Assembly (NCBI GenBank): GCA_038503075.1
Contig: JBCAML010000001.1
Location: 3,224,001-3,288,000 of the forward strand
Length of the DNA stretch: 64,000 bases
From: Gyromitra esculenta
Lineage: Eukaryota > Ascomycota > Pezizomycetes > Pezizales > Discinaceae
Direction of reading: 5' to 3'
The notes beneath the pieces are model-generated. The model was not told where the DNA came from. It saw nothing but the letters and a program-made list of their open reading frames with translations, and ran no database searches. Shown here piece by piece: positions 1 to 10,188 of the stretch (its first letter is position 1; each line of letters begins with the position of its first letter). The position numbers and the translations under genes were made by a program.

Positions 1-1123
1 TCGCAACAATTCACATGGTGAATCCTCAAAGCCTGCAGCGATCACACGGCTAAGTGGCAAACCCAAACAACAACGCCAAAAAGCAAAGGACCTTCATCCT
101 CGATGGGGTAAAGTTGATCCAACAACTGAGAATCCGGATGATATTGTGCAATTATTCAATGAATGGCGGTTGCATCTTGAAAGGTTGGAAAATGCCAGTG
201 TCAGTGGCACAACCCGGGTCAAAAAATTCATACGGAAATCATACCCACGAGAATATAAACTTAAAGCTGTGACGCTTTATCGAGTAGGTGTCACAATGAA
301 GAGAAGGAAGGCAGAAATCTCGGCACCACCGGAATGGGAGAAAATCTCACTGAATCATGCAGCAACATTGCTCCATGTAGATCGACAAACATTGCGAAAG
401 TGGGAGCGGACTGAAAATGATATCCTTCGATCACTGAAAGGATCTCGTCAGGTCACACGGGCAGGTACACCAAAATGGCCAGAAATGGAAGCCGAGCTTC
501 ATATTCAGTTTAAGGTTGCACGGAATAGTGGAAGATCTGTCAATTTCAACTGGTTTGAACAGAGAGGAAAAAGGATTTTCGAAGATATATACCCCGAACA
601 AATAGGATTTGATCCAGATAATAAGGTTGTATATGACTGTTTTTTTTCGCATGGCTGGTTTTTAGGTTTCAAAAAGAGGTGGAATATATCCTGGCGGTGT
701 AAGACAAATATAGCTTCCAAGACCCCCGAGGACTATAGGCCTAAAATTACGATGTTTTGCAAATTCAACAGACGTAACTCACAACTACGAGAAGGAGAAA
801 CAGAAAGTGATGTTGGTAGATTCCCATTAGGCAATATGTTTAATATGGATCAGACACCCTTTCCTTTTGAGTTTCTGACCGGTCGTACCTATGACATTAA
901 AGGCAACAAGACTATATGGGAACGAGCATTGAGAGCCAGTTGGGTAAAACGTCAAGCAACTTTACAGCTTACAATATGCGCAGATGCAAAACAAAGATGT
1001 CAACCTCTTATGATCTTTCGAGGAACCGGAGAAACCAAAGCAATCCTGCAAGAACGATTGCAATACGATCAACGAGTCCGGGTCATCTTCAATACAAAAG
1101 GCTATAGTAACGAAAAAGTCACA

Positions 1124-1128
1124 CTTGA
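1124..1128. repeat. Target site duplication CTTGA, left copy
   Basis: CTTGA precedes the LTR at 1129 and recurs at 7354-7358 directly after the other LTR. Removing the element with one copy restores the transposase frame, which confirms the boundaries. Confidence 0.9.
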
Positions 1129-1538
1129 TCTCAAGGGGCGAGGTTTATCTTCAAGCTCTCAGGTATCCCCCGAGATGAGCAGTGCTACTTGAAAGGAAAA
1201 CTAAGCGATGAGAGTATTCACGATGTTCCACAGGCTCTACGAAGTGTTCAAGTATAGAGGACTTGAGGGCGACGACAGCGTAAGGTTATGAGGTATAACC
1301 GAGGGTTGTATTGTAAAATACAGGAGTGTACTATAGAAGATGTTGCTTAAAGAAAGAAGAAGGAAAAGTACAACAAGAGGGGGAATCCCTTCGCTTATAT
1401 ACCACGTTCCAACTCGTTTGATGACAAAGACTTGACTCACTGCAACGGAAACCTAAAGAAACATGAAGAACAATAACATAACACAACAACCTTGTACCCC
1501 TGTACCTAACGAACCAACGAAAACAGTTATCCATGAAA
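1129..1538 (-). repeat. 3' LTR of the chromovirus
   Basis: 410 bp, identical to 6944-7353 except at 1501. It is 3' because the element's genes read on the minus strand and the purine-rich tract adjoins it. In element orientation the LTR begins TTTCA and ends TGAGA, an imperfect short inverted repeat rather than the usual TG...CA. Confidence 0.93.
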
Positions 1539-1540
1539 GT

Positions 1541-1553
1541 ACCCCCTCCCTTA
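1541..1553 (-). other. Polypurine tract of the chromovirus
   Basis: On the minus strand the stretch reads purine-rich (core AAGGGAGGGGG) two or three bases before the 3' LTR. This is the expected primer site for plus-strand cDNA synthesis. Confidence 0.65.
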
Positions 1554-4500
1554 TAGCCGTGAGCTCCTGCGAACACTAACCAGACTTTCCTTGGGCTTAT
1601 CCGGGTATTGTTGGTGAAAGGCGTCTACCGCTTCAGTCTCCTTATGATAATCAGCTGGTTCCCACGTAGGTAAGGCATAACCTGTCCATTCAACCAGGTA
1701 TTGCAGTTTTCCAAGGCGAATGCGAGAATCTAGAATACTTTCGACAAGATATTCTTCGTGATCATTGACTAGGACCGGAGGTGGTGGTGGAATAATCTGA
1801 CCCGGAAGCGGGTCAACAGGAGCAGCTTTGATTAGTGAAACATGGAATACCGGATGGTACTTCATTGACATTGGTAGCTCCACTTCATAGGCGTACGCTG
1901 AAATTACTCGTTTAATTGGGAATGGGCCACTCCATTTCCAGTCCAACTTTCTTGAGTTCCTCGTTGTCCTCATGTTTTTCATAGAAATAAAGACTTCGTC
2001 CTTAACTTTGAACAAGGGAGCAGGGGTACGATGTCGGTTTGTACTTGATTCGAAGACATCTTGAGCAGTTTTCATCTGTACTCGTAGGAAGTCTCTAAGT
2101 TCTTCCATCTTGGAGGCAAAGTCGTTGGCGTCGAGGGTCTGAGGGGAGCGGTCATTAGAGACGATAGAAGTATCAAACCGGGGATGATAGCCGTAATTCG
2201 CAAAGAAAGGTGTAGCCTTGGTACTAGCAGACTCTTGATTGTTGGCGGCAAATTCGGCAATAGGTAGCCACTTCGACCAATCGTCTTGCTGGTAGGACAC
2301 ATAACAACGGAGGTATTGTTCCATTACGGCATTAAGGCGTTCAGTTTGTCCATCAGTCTCCGGATGAAAAGAGGTAGACATACGGGCAGCAATATTCAAA
2401 CGCTGGCAGAGATGCTTCCAAAACTTCGCAGTGAACTGTGTTCCCCTATCGGAGGTTAAATGGGAAGGGAGTCCATGGAGTTTCCAAACATTTTGGAGAT
2501 ACAATTCGGCGGTTTGCTCGGCATTGACAGTAGTATTGCACGGGATAAGATGTCGCATCTTCGAGAGTCGGTCCACAACAACCATAATGGCGTCAAAGCC
2601 GTTAGATTCTGGGAGGCCCGTGACAAAGTCCATTGACAACTCTTCCCAGGGGCGATTAGGGATTGGGAGTGGTTTTAGGACGCCATGGGTACCGAGGGTG
2701 CTTGGTTTAGCTCGTCGGCAAATATGACAATTCCGGGTATATCGTCCAATATATTCCCTCATCTTTGGCCAATAAAAATGTCTTGAGACGAGTTCAAAGG
2801 TTTTTTCTCGTCCCGGGTGGCCAGCGGAGGGGGCGTCATGATGTCGTTGTAGGATAAGGAGGCGGAGAGGATCATGATCGGGGATATAGAGCTTTTGCCG
2901 ATATGAAAGGTAGCCGTTGACTTCAGTACAATCGCCTAATGTGATTTCCTTAGATTGTCGCTCGCCATTTCTAAGTGCTAGAAGGATTTTTTGTGGGAAT
3001 GGGTCAGCATTATATCCATGATTCATTAATATTTTGAGGGAGGCATCCAATTCAGCGGGTTCGTTTGATAAAGAACCCGAAAACAAACTCAGCTTGGGGT
3101 CTAAATTCTTCTCCTTCAGGACTACTTGGTGCTGGTGTTGTAGTCTTTCATCCCCTTCTTCAGGGAGATCTCCTGATCTCCGAGTCAATGCGTCCGGCTT
3201 TCCTCCCTGTACTCCTGGTCTGTACGTAATGACAAAGTTGAAGCGTGAAAGGTATTCTGCCCATCTGACCTGTCTCCGATTCAATTGCTTGGTGGTCATA
3301 AAATATTCCAAGTTTTTATGGTCCGTGATGACAGAGATAGGAAATTCAGATCCTTCGAGTTCCGGGCGCCATTCTTCAAAACAGCGGATAATTGCTAGTA
3401 ACTCCTTATCGTAGATTTCATAGTTACATTCCGCAGGTGAGTGTTTCTTGGAGAAGAAAGCCACAGGGTGAAGTATGCCATTGTCTTCGAGTTGGGAGAG
3501 GACGCCTCCGGAGACGAAGTCAGAAGCATCGGATTCTACAAAGATCTTTTTTCATGGATCGAAGTGAATAAGTACTGGTGCTTTAGTAAAGGCCTCTTTG
3601 AGAGCTTCAAATGCGAGTTCGGCTTCGATTGTCCATTCAAAGATGATGCCTTTCTTGGTGAAGGCAGTGAGAGGTGCAGCGAGGCGGGAGAATCCTAGGA
3701 TAAATCTTCGGTAGAAGTTCGCAAAACCTAGGAAGGCTTGAACATCCTTGATGCATTTGGGTCGGTTCCATTCTCGCACAGCTTTGAGTTTGTCCTCGTC
3801 CATTTTAATTCCTTCAGGGGTGAGGATTAGGCCGAGGTATTTTATTGACTGAACGTGGAACTCGCACTTCTCTGGTTTGAGAAGGATGTTGTTGGCTTTG
3901 AGTGCGTCCAGGACTTGTCTGACATGTATTTTGTGCTCAGCAAGAGTATCGCTGTAGATGAGGATGTCATCGAGGTAGGCGGTACAGAAGAGGTCTAGAT
4001 ATTCTCGGAGGGAATCGTTGACGAAGCGTTGGAAGGTACCTGGGGCATTGGTGAGGCCGAATGGCATTACCATATATTCGTAAAGGCCGTATCGAGTTCT
4101 GAAGGCAGTCTTCCATTCTTCTCCCTCTGCGATACGGATTTGGTGAAAACCGTCTCTTAGGTCTAGCTTAGAGTACCATGTGCTTTAGCGAGGCGGTCGA
4201 GAGTTTCCTTGATGAGCGGGGAGGTGTAGCGGTCCTTAACAGTGAGGGCATTAAGGCCTCGGTAATCTACACAGAGGCGTAGTGAACCATCGGGTTTTGC
4301 AGCAAAGAGGACAGGGGAACCGGCGGATGACGAACTTGCACGGATAAAGCCTTTTTCTAGGTTGTCTTCGATGTACTTCTTTAGAACTAGCAGTTCATCT
4401 CGTGACATACCGTAGAGTGGGCCGAATGGTGGTTCTTTACCTTCTTGGAGTGTGATCTTATGGTCATAGGGTCGGCGAGGGGGGAGTCCTTGAGCTTTGG

Positions 4501-5209
4501 CCTTGTCGAACATGTCTAGGTACTCATGGTATTCGGCAGGTATTCGTTGTTTCCACTCTTCCTTAGTAGTCTTGCTATCAAGAACTCTATTGATTTCGTA
4601 AAGAGACATGGAATAGACCTGGATACCCTTTTTCCTGGCAAGTAAGCGGAAGCTGGCGGCGCCAATAAAGGCAGCATTGAGTTTGGCAGGAGGAGGAATA
4701 GCGGTGGCCGAGACGATGGGTTGCTGGGGGGCACAGTGGGTGGTGCAGAATTTAGAGTTAAATTCAATGCTTTTGTTTGCGAATTGTAGATGAACGTCAT
4801 GGAGGTTCATCCAGGGAATACCGAGTACTAGGGGGTAATGACCTAGCTTGGTGACGAAGAAGGGGGCTCTTTCAGTGTGTTGTTGGATAGAGAGCTCTAG
4901 GTGGCAAAGATGGGTGATATCTCCCGAGGCAATTGTTCGGCCATCAATGACTTCCAATTGGCGAGGGGTTTTGAGGGGAGATAGGGGCAGGGAATGGTGA
5001 CGCACAAAGTTTTCATCGATGAAAGCAAACCCTGAGGCTCCAGTGTCAAGAAGTGCGTGTGTTTTTATAGTTTTATTTTGGTGGGAAAGGCTACATGAAA
5101 TTACAAAATGTTCCCCGTCCAAAGTATCCTCCACACACAGCAGAAATAGAGAATGCTGACAAAGGAGAAAAAGGAACCAGAGCAGGGTCACTAGGCGACT
5201 CTGGTTGAA
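1551..5209 (-). pseudogene. pol of the chromovirus (PR-RT-RNaseH-INT-chromodomain), with frameshift and stop
   Basis: Retroelement polyprotein. Aspartic protease motif LLDTGASG lies near 5040. Reverse transcriptase starts with the LRLCVDYRGLN block (about 4255-4290) and includes YLDD (about 3960-3985). The reading frame slips by one base near 4180: the N-terminal RT part is in one frame and everything from about 4175 down is in another. An in-frame UGA at 3552-3554 separates RT from RNase H. Integrase has an HHCC zinc finger (ending CHICRRAK, about 2700-2840) and D, D and E in MDFVTGLP, TSDRGTQF and HPETDGQTE. A chromodomain (YLVEWTGY) closes the protein at about 1630-1765. Pol has no ATG of its own; it continues gag's frame after one UAG. 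Confidence 0.88.
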
Positions 5210-6874
5210 CTAGTTTAAAGACTCAACTGAGTCTGCTGCATCAAAGGCAGGGAAGCGAGGTGGCAAAGGTGGTGGAAAAACAGAAGGAGCAGGAGGAGCG
5301 GCGGCGGCGTTGATGACGGCTCCTCTCATGGCAGGGCGTTTGGAGGCGGAGGGGCAGTTGGAAAAGATATGTCCTTCTCCGGCGCAAAATAGACAGCGGT
5401 TATTGGTCTGTCTCCATGCCTTTTCTTCGGGCGATAGCTTTCTCCTCCCGTTAACTTGAACGTAGCGTTGTTCGGGGGCAGGGCGAGAAGTGGAGGTACG
5501 GCCGAAAGAGAGATCCATGGGGACAAGTCCTCCTGGGGCGAAGGAGGAGGAGGCGGGGGTGAAGGTGGCGGGGGTGGCAGCAGGGGCGGTAAATTGCCCC
5601 ATGGTGTTGCAGGCAGCATTTTTTTTTTCTTCCCTTCTTGCTCGGATACGGTTATCTAGACGAAGGAGGAAGGCACAGAGGGAAGTGAAGGTGGTGGGAA
5701 AGTCGGCAACGGTCACTACTGCTTCCTTCAACTCATCTGACATGCCAAACTCCAGAGCATCGTTTTTGGCAGACTCATCATAGTTGAGACATCCCATGAT
5801 ACGTTGGAAATCGGCAAGGTAGGCGGAGAAGTCCCTCTTTCCTTGTCGGAGTTGATGTAGTTCGTGATGGGCGGTGCCAAGGGGGTCGGGGTCGCCAAAA
5901 GCTGTTTCCAGGGCGGTGATTCTCACGGTTCAGTCCCAGTCTAAGCCTTTCTGTATCCCAGAAGGTGAGCAGAGCTACTTAAACGAGAACTGTTGCGATA
6001 AGAGTGACGAAGTTTTCTACAAGTCCTACGGGGGTCTAACTCAAGGCGAGTTAAGTGTGAATGTGTTTGCAGCGACAGCGACCACGAGGATTCTGAAGTA
6101 GAATCGAGATAGTATTAAAACAATACAGAAGAAGTAAACGGAGAACGTTGCTTAAGGAAGAAAAGAGGAGAAGACACGAACGAAGAAAATCCATTTCTTA
6201 AATACCCCGCTTTTCAACCATTATGACTCATAACCGAAAGCAAAACAAAACACAAAGACATTGTAACCTTTTAACCGAAAACACAATCCCTTACTAAATC
6301 CTTGACCCGATTAATCCTTTGTATCCGTGAAAGTGATCAAATCGGCGGCGGAGTTCCAGGTAGTGGTTCCATCAGGGAGTACTGAGTGACGGATTTGTTC
6401 GAGGGCGGCTCCCTCGAGGCGGCTGATAGCATACAATATCATGTTATTGTTGCTAGAGAATCGGTCGGCGTTGACCGAGAGTTTGGAGCGCAACTGTAAG
6501 ACGAAACCGGGGAGCTTATCGCGAGACCCATTGAATTTATCTGGGTCAGGCATTTTGTCCGAGCGGCCTCCTTGATTGGGGGCTGGTGGTGGTGGAGTGG
6601 ATGGCGCAGGAGGTGGGGGGGCGATGTTGCGGAGGCGGATGACCTCTGCCTCTGCGGCTTGCAGTTGGGATTGGCAAGTGTTGAACCTCGCCGTCATGTT
6701 GTTTCGTTCTTGTACAGCTTCTTCTAGCTGTAGATCTGCGTATGTGAGGTTATCGACCCGTTGTTGGTAATGGGATCGGATTTCCTCATAAGCAGAGGCG
6801 AGATCGGCGTTGGCGGCAGCTTGGAAGTTCTCGAAAGTCGGGAAAGTCCAGGGGGCGGGGGCGGGGTTGCTCAT
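5210..6874 (-). pseudogene. gag of the chromovirus, interrupted by a solo LTR
   Basis: Capsid/nucleocapsid protein. The first good ATG is at 6874-6872 (MSNPAPAPWTF). The N-terminal part has a coiled-coil-like stretch and a proline-rich segment; the capsid region continues to the insertion at 6337. After the solo LTR (5921-6332) and one GTGAT copy, the same frame resumes at 5920 and reads to a UAG at 5210-5212. Near the end is a CCHC zinc knuckle (CLFCAGEGHIFSNC, about 5350-5395), the RNA-binding signature of Gag. Insert plus duplication is 417 nt, a multiple of three, but stops inside the solo LTR end translation at 6311, so the copy can make only a truncated Gag without the knuckle. Confidence 0.85.
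5921..6332 (-). mobile_element. Solo LTR of a related chromovirus, inserted in gag
   Basis: 412 bp flanked by GTGAT at 5916-5920 and 6333-6337. It begins TCTCA and ends TGAAA on the plus strand, exactly like the main LTRs, and shares blocks with them (for example 'GAGCAG.GCTACTT' and 'GTTGCTTAA.GAA'), but it is clearly diverged. No internal retroelement sequence remains, so it is the product of LTR-LTR recombination of a once complete related element. Confidence 0.88.
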
Positions 6875-6943
6875 GGCGGCGTTGATGGTTTTGTAGCAGC
6901 GTGAGAAGGCGGGGTAGAGGGTGTGGATGAGGAAGCAACGTAA

Positions 6944-7353
6944 TCTCAAGGGGCGAGGTTTATCTTCAAGCTCTCAGGTATCCCCCGAGATGAGCAGTGC
7001 TACTTGAAAGGAAAACTAAGCGATGAGAGTATTCACGATGTTCCACAGGCTCTACGAAGTGTTCAAGTATAGAGGACTTGAGGGCGACGACAGCGTAAGG
7101 TTATGAGGTATAACCGAGGGTTGTATTGTAAAATACAGGAGTGTACTATAGAAGATGTTGCTTAAAGAAAGAAGAAGGAAAAGTACAACAAGAGGGGGAA
7201 TCCCTTCGCTTATATACCACGTTCCAACTCGTTTGATGACAAAGACTTGACTCACTGCAACGGAAACCTAAAGAAACATGAAGAACAATAACATAACACA
7301 ACAACCTTGTACCCCCGTACCTAACGAACCAACGAAAACAGTTATCCATGAAA
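6944..7353 (-). repeat. 5' LTR of the chromovirus (promoter-bearing)
   Basis: 410-bp LTR upstream of gag on the minus strand. A TATA-like box (minus strand TATATAAG, plus 7209-7216) is well placed for an RNA polymerase II start in the LTR. Immediately inside the LTR (6943 downwards on the minus strand) I see no TGG-type tRNA primer-binding site, so priming may use an internal tRNA region or the transcript itself. Confidence 0.92.
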
Positions 7354-7358
7354 CTTGA
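7354..7358. repeat. Target site duplication CTTGA, right copy
   Basis: Right partner of the CTTGA at 1124-1128, immediately after the LTR end TGAAA. It completes the 5-bp duplication made by the integrase. Confidence 0.9.
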
Positions 7359-8174
7359 CTGGTTAGCGACAGACCTCCTCCCCTCTTGTGCTTTTCCAGA
7401 CAAGCCACGTTTTATTGCTCTGGATGTATTTGCCGGTCAAAAAACTGCCTCAGTCCTCAATGCCTTTCGAGCATCTAAAACAGTTACCTCATTTATTCCT
7501 GAAGGCTGTACTGGTCTTGTTCAACCACTGGATACAGCCGTCAACAAAACCTTCAAGTCAAAAATCAGTGAACTATTGGAGGATGAGATGGATAAGAACC
7601 CAGAGCTCTGGGAGACAGGTAGATTTACTATAGGAAATAGAAGAATTTTGATGACTTGGGTTGTGGGAGAGGCGTGGGACTGGCTTCACAGAGAAAAATC
7701 TGAGCTTATTATTAATTCTTTTCGTCATGTTGGCATATCTTTAGCTATAGACGGGTCTCAAGATAAAGAACTGAAGATAAAAGGACTTGAGGGTTTGGAA
7801 ATTGGTGACTGGCGAGAAGGGGGGTTGGATTGCAATTTAGATCGATTAGGAAAAACTGGAGTAGGAGAACTGGAATGGGGTGCTCAGGAAACAGAGTTAT
7901 TTGACCCGATAGTGGCAGCTGAAGCTGAAAGAGAGCTTTTAAAACTAGGTAATGAAGATAATGATGGCGAATATGTAGATAATGATGAGATAGATCTCGG
8001 ACTTGAAAAAGAGATATAGCTGCTATTTTTTTGTCTCACATTTAAATACCTGTATTAGCAATCGAAAAAAATATCCTATATGGTATTTAATAACACTTCT
8101 ATCAACTAAAATAGCTCCAGGACTGTGGGTGGTGGATATCGATAGCCAAACAACCTTCTCCGTGAACGCAGATG

Positions 8175-8200
8175 CACGGTCATGAATTATCACTCGAAAA
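8175..8200. repeat. Probable terminal inverted repeat of the pogo-like element
   Basis: The segment around TCATGAATTATCACTCG resembles 25924-25945 (about 22 of 24 positions, starting GCACG) and, on the opposite strand, 33073-33089. Its place about 160 bp after the transposase stop fits a 3' terminal repeat. The outermost bases have diverged, so the exact end is unclear. Confidence 0.45.
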
Positions 8201-8202
8201 TT

Positions 8203-8898
8203 TGGTGAATATTACCTATCATATGTGGCATTCTTGTGCTACACAAGACTTTTCCCACCAATAATTTACCTGGACGGACCCGACATCCTTTGCCATACTT
8301 TGCAATACCCCCATGGGGCTACTCGCCAATTACTACGGTATACATGTGCTCTTAGATTGAGGATAATCGACTGGTTAGAAGTAATTGAATAGTTTTGAGA
8401 GGGATACCAAGGAAAGACGGTGCGTTGAGAGATACGTGTGATGCCATGAATTTAAGGTATACATGTGAGTGTTATCCCAGGTGCGGGTGAATTACATGTA
8501 TTCGGTCAGAGTGAAGGTCGAGGTCGAATAGAAAGCAGCTGCAGGAAATGGCTTGCCTTCAACTATAGCAAACTTATTCAATTAGGGTTGCGATTATTAA
8601 CGCAATATCGCGTGGATGATGAATTCTTGGACGAGTGATGGGTTTGTGCACTGCGAGTTGAGGTTGCGTTCCTGGCGCTGCCAAGCCCATGCTGCTCATG
8701 TACAATACATGTACTCTAGAGTATTTAGAGCAGCAGGGGTTCAGCGGGACACCTGCATGGAATAGAATAGATGACGTCGAAGGGAGACCCTGCACATACC
8801 CCACATTCCTCCTCTCCTCCATCCCACCGCATTCCCCAGGAACAATCGTCAGAATATCTTCCAAAGTAGATTCGAAATAAAGCAACATCCCTCCAAAG
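8203..8898. other. Intergenic region
   Basis: Between the transposon tail and the PITH gene. No ORF with family features on either strand; it should contain the PITH promoter. Nothing else recognised. Confidence 0.5.
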
Positions 8899-9718
8899 AT
8901 GGCCGACCACTCCCACTCCTGTCACGACGAACATGACCATGGAGACCACGACCACAGCCATGGCTCAGGCGGTCATGACCACTCCGGCAAGCCCCGTCTC
9001 GCCCAATCTAATCCCATCCAACCTCAAAAAAAAACAATAAACTAATAAGTTCCAGACGACCTTACACCCGCGCTCCAGTCGTCACTCTACCAGCACATTG
9101 AATTCGACAAGATCACGACACTCAACGAGTCCGTTGAAGGATCTGGCACAAGCATCGTGAAGAAGACGTGGGATGAGCGTTTGGACACCATCCAAGTACT
9201 TGAGAGCGACGCAGACGAGCAGCTACTAATGTTTATCCCGTTCGTCCTCTTCCCCCCCCATACACCCTAGAGGAACTGGCGCTGATTGAGCCAGGTTCAC
9301 CGGGTCTATAAAACTTCACTCTATACTCCTTCGCTCTGACCCTTCACCCACAGCTCCTAAAACACTGAAACTCTACCTTAATCGCGATGACCTCGACTTC
9401 AACGCCGTATCAGATCTTCCAGCGACACAGACGCTTGAGCTCCCGTTAACTGGTGAAGTCGTCGAAATGCCAGTTAAGCGGGCGCTGTTCAATAACTGCC
9501 ATTCCCTTACGCTCTTCTTTGAGTCGAACCACTCGGATGGCGAGGAGGACGTGACGAGGATTAGTTATCTGGGTTTCAAGGGTACTTGGACAGAGCTGCG
9601 GAAGGAGGCAGTGGTTGCGAATTATGAGGCTGCGGCAAATCCAGCTGATCACAAGAATTTGGTGCCTGGAGCGAACTACGGCGCGATGGGATTGGGGGGA
9701 CATAATCAGGGATTTTAA
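8899..9718 (+). CDS. PITH-domain protein (TXNL1 C-terminal-like, DUF1000)
   Basis: Exons 8899-8995, 9056-9239 and 9295-9718 (705 nt, 234 aa). The first intron has branch site ACTAATAA and the frame is preserved over both. After an N-terminal His/Asp-rich segment (about residues 4-30, many HDH and HSH motifs) comes the PITH domain from DLTPALQSSLYQHIEF through 'TWDERLDTIQVLESD', 'APKTLKLYLNRDDLDF' and 'YLGFKGTWTELRKEAV', ending in an NYEAAANPADHKN-type tail. In the family this domain binds the 26S proteasome regulatory particle; stand-alone PITH proteins are otherwise poorly defined. The histidine cluster could bind metal, which is inference. Length matches stand-alone fungal PITH proteins. 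Confidence 0.9.
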
Positions 9719-10188
9719 GATAGGGCTATGTGGCGAAAGCGGCGTTCCTCCTTTTTTTTCTTTCTTTGTATAGGGTTGGATAGTTTAGCTATCGTATGCA
9801 ACACTGGTGGGCTTTTTTTCTTTTTCTTTTCGCACATATCAACTTCCTAGCGGATTGCTCTGGTGTTGAGGAGAAGCTGAGATCGAGTATCTTAAAACGA
9901 TCGTTGAGTCTGTATAGAGTGGGCGAAATCACTGGTGTGATAAATTTTAACACCAATTTTTTTTATTGGAATTCGCCATCGTCCGTTCATGCAAGGATAA
10001 GATAAGCCTTTCGTGAAAGAAAAATATAGAGGATAGAAACATTGCCCAGTAGAATAGGCAAGAAAAGGGGGTGTAAATATACAGGCTCTTCTTCATGACA
10101 GATCACTCACGATACCCGCTCGCGCAAAAAAATGAATCCCAGCGTTTATTAACTGCACCACCATCTCCTTACCGATACTTCATACCCG
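9719..10188. other. Intergenic region between convergent genes
   Basis: 3' flanks of the PITH gene (+) and VPS29 (-). AT-rich with poly-T and poly-A runs suited to 3' UTRs and polyadenylation. No gene seen. Confidence 0.5.

Larger units (their letters stand above)
1129..7353 (-). mobile_element. Ty3/gypsy LTR retrotransposon (chromovirus), minus strand, recent insertion
   Basis: Element of 6225 bp with 410-bp LTRs at 1129-1538 and 6944-7353 that differ at one position (1501 T versus 7316 C). It is flanked by CTTGA at 1124-1128 and 7354-7358. Domain order on the minus strand is gag (zinc knuckle), protease, reverse transcriptase, RNase H, integrase, chromodomain, as in Ty3/gypsy chromoviruses. 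A purine-rich tract (minus strand AAGGGAGGGGG, 1542-1552) sits next to the 3' LTR. The copy is defective: a solo LTR in gag, a UAG between gag and pol, a frameshift near 4180 and a UGA at 3552-3554. Confidence 0.93.
2..8019 (+). pseudogene. DDE_1 (pogo/Tigger/Tc5-like) transposase, partial at 5', disrupted by retrotransposon insertion
   Basis: Coding parts are 2-1128 and 7359-8019. With the inserted element and one CTTGA copy removed the frame runs through without a stop (1788 nt, 596 codons in the window). The frame is open to the window edge, so the ATG at 146 is probably not the start. In order I see an N-terminal helix-turn-helix (about nt 245-430), a CENP-B-type HTH around 'FNWFEQRGKRIFE' and 'HGWFLGFKKRWNIS', then the DDE_1 catalytic domain. 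Likely catalytic aspartates are in FNMDQTPF (codon at 848), ALDVFAG (7424) and VQPLDTAV (7531). The insertion separates the first aspartate from the other two, so the gene cannot make an active enzyme now. The acidic C-terminal tail is typical of pogo-like proteins. Confidence 0.85.
1..8200 (+). mobile_element. pogo/Tigger-like DNA transposon, 5' end off the window, split by a retrotransposon
   Basis: The stretch 1-1128 plus 7359-8019 encodes one continuous DDE transposase. The tail to about 8200 ends in a motif (TCATGAATTATCACTCG at 8180-8196) that recurs, one base different, at 25929-25945 and, inverted, near 33073-33089, so it is probably part of the terminal inverted repeat. The 5' terminal repeat lies outside the window. 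The element is interrupted at 1128/1129 by the LTR retrotransposon 1129-7353, flanked by the 5-bp duplication CTTGA. The exact 3' boundary is inferred only from the shared motif. Confidence 0.75.

Noticed and set aside
146..1192. Stand-alone 348-aa transposase starting at the ATG at 146
   Set aside because: The frame is open back to position 2, and the last 21 codons come from the inserted LTR, so both ends are artefacts.
1237..1576. Minus-strand ORFs within the LTR (also at 7052-7403)
   Set aside because: They occur identically in both LTRs and have no coding features.
7348..8019. Separate 223-aa gene starting at the ATG at 7348
   Set aside because: It is the C-terminal part of the same transposase; the ATG and next base lie in the LTR end.
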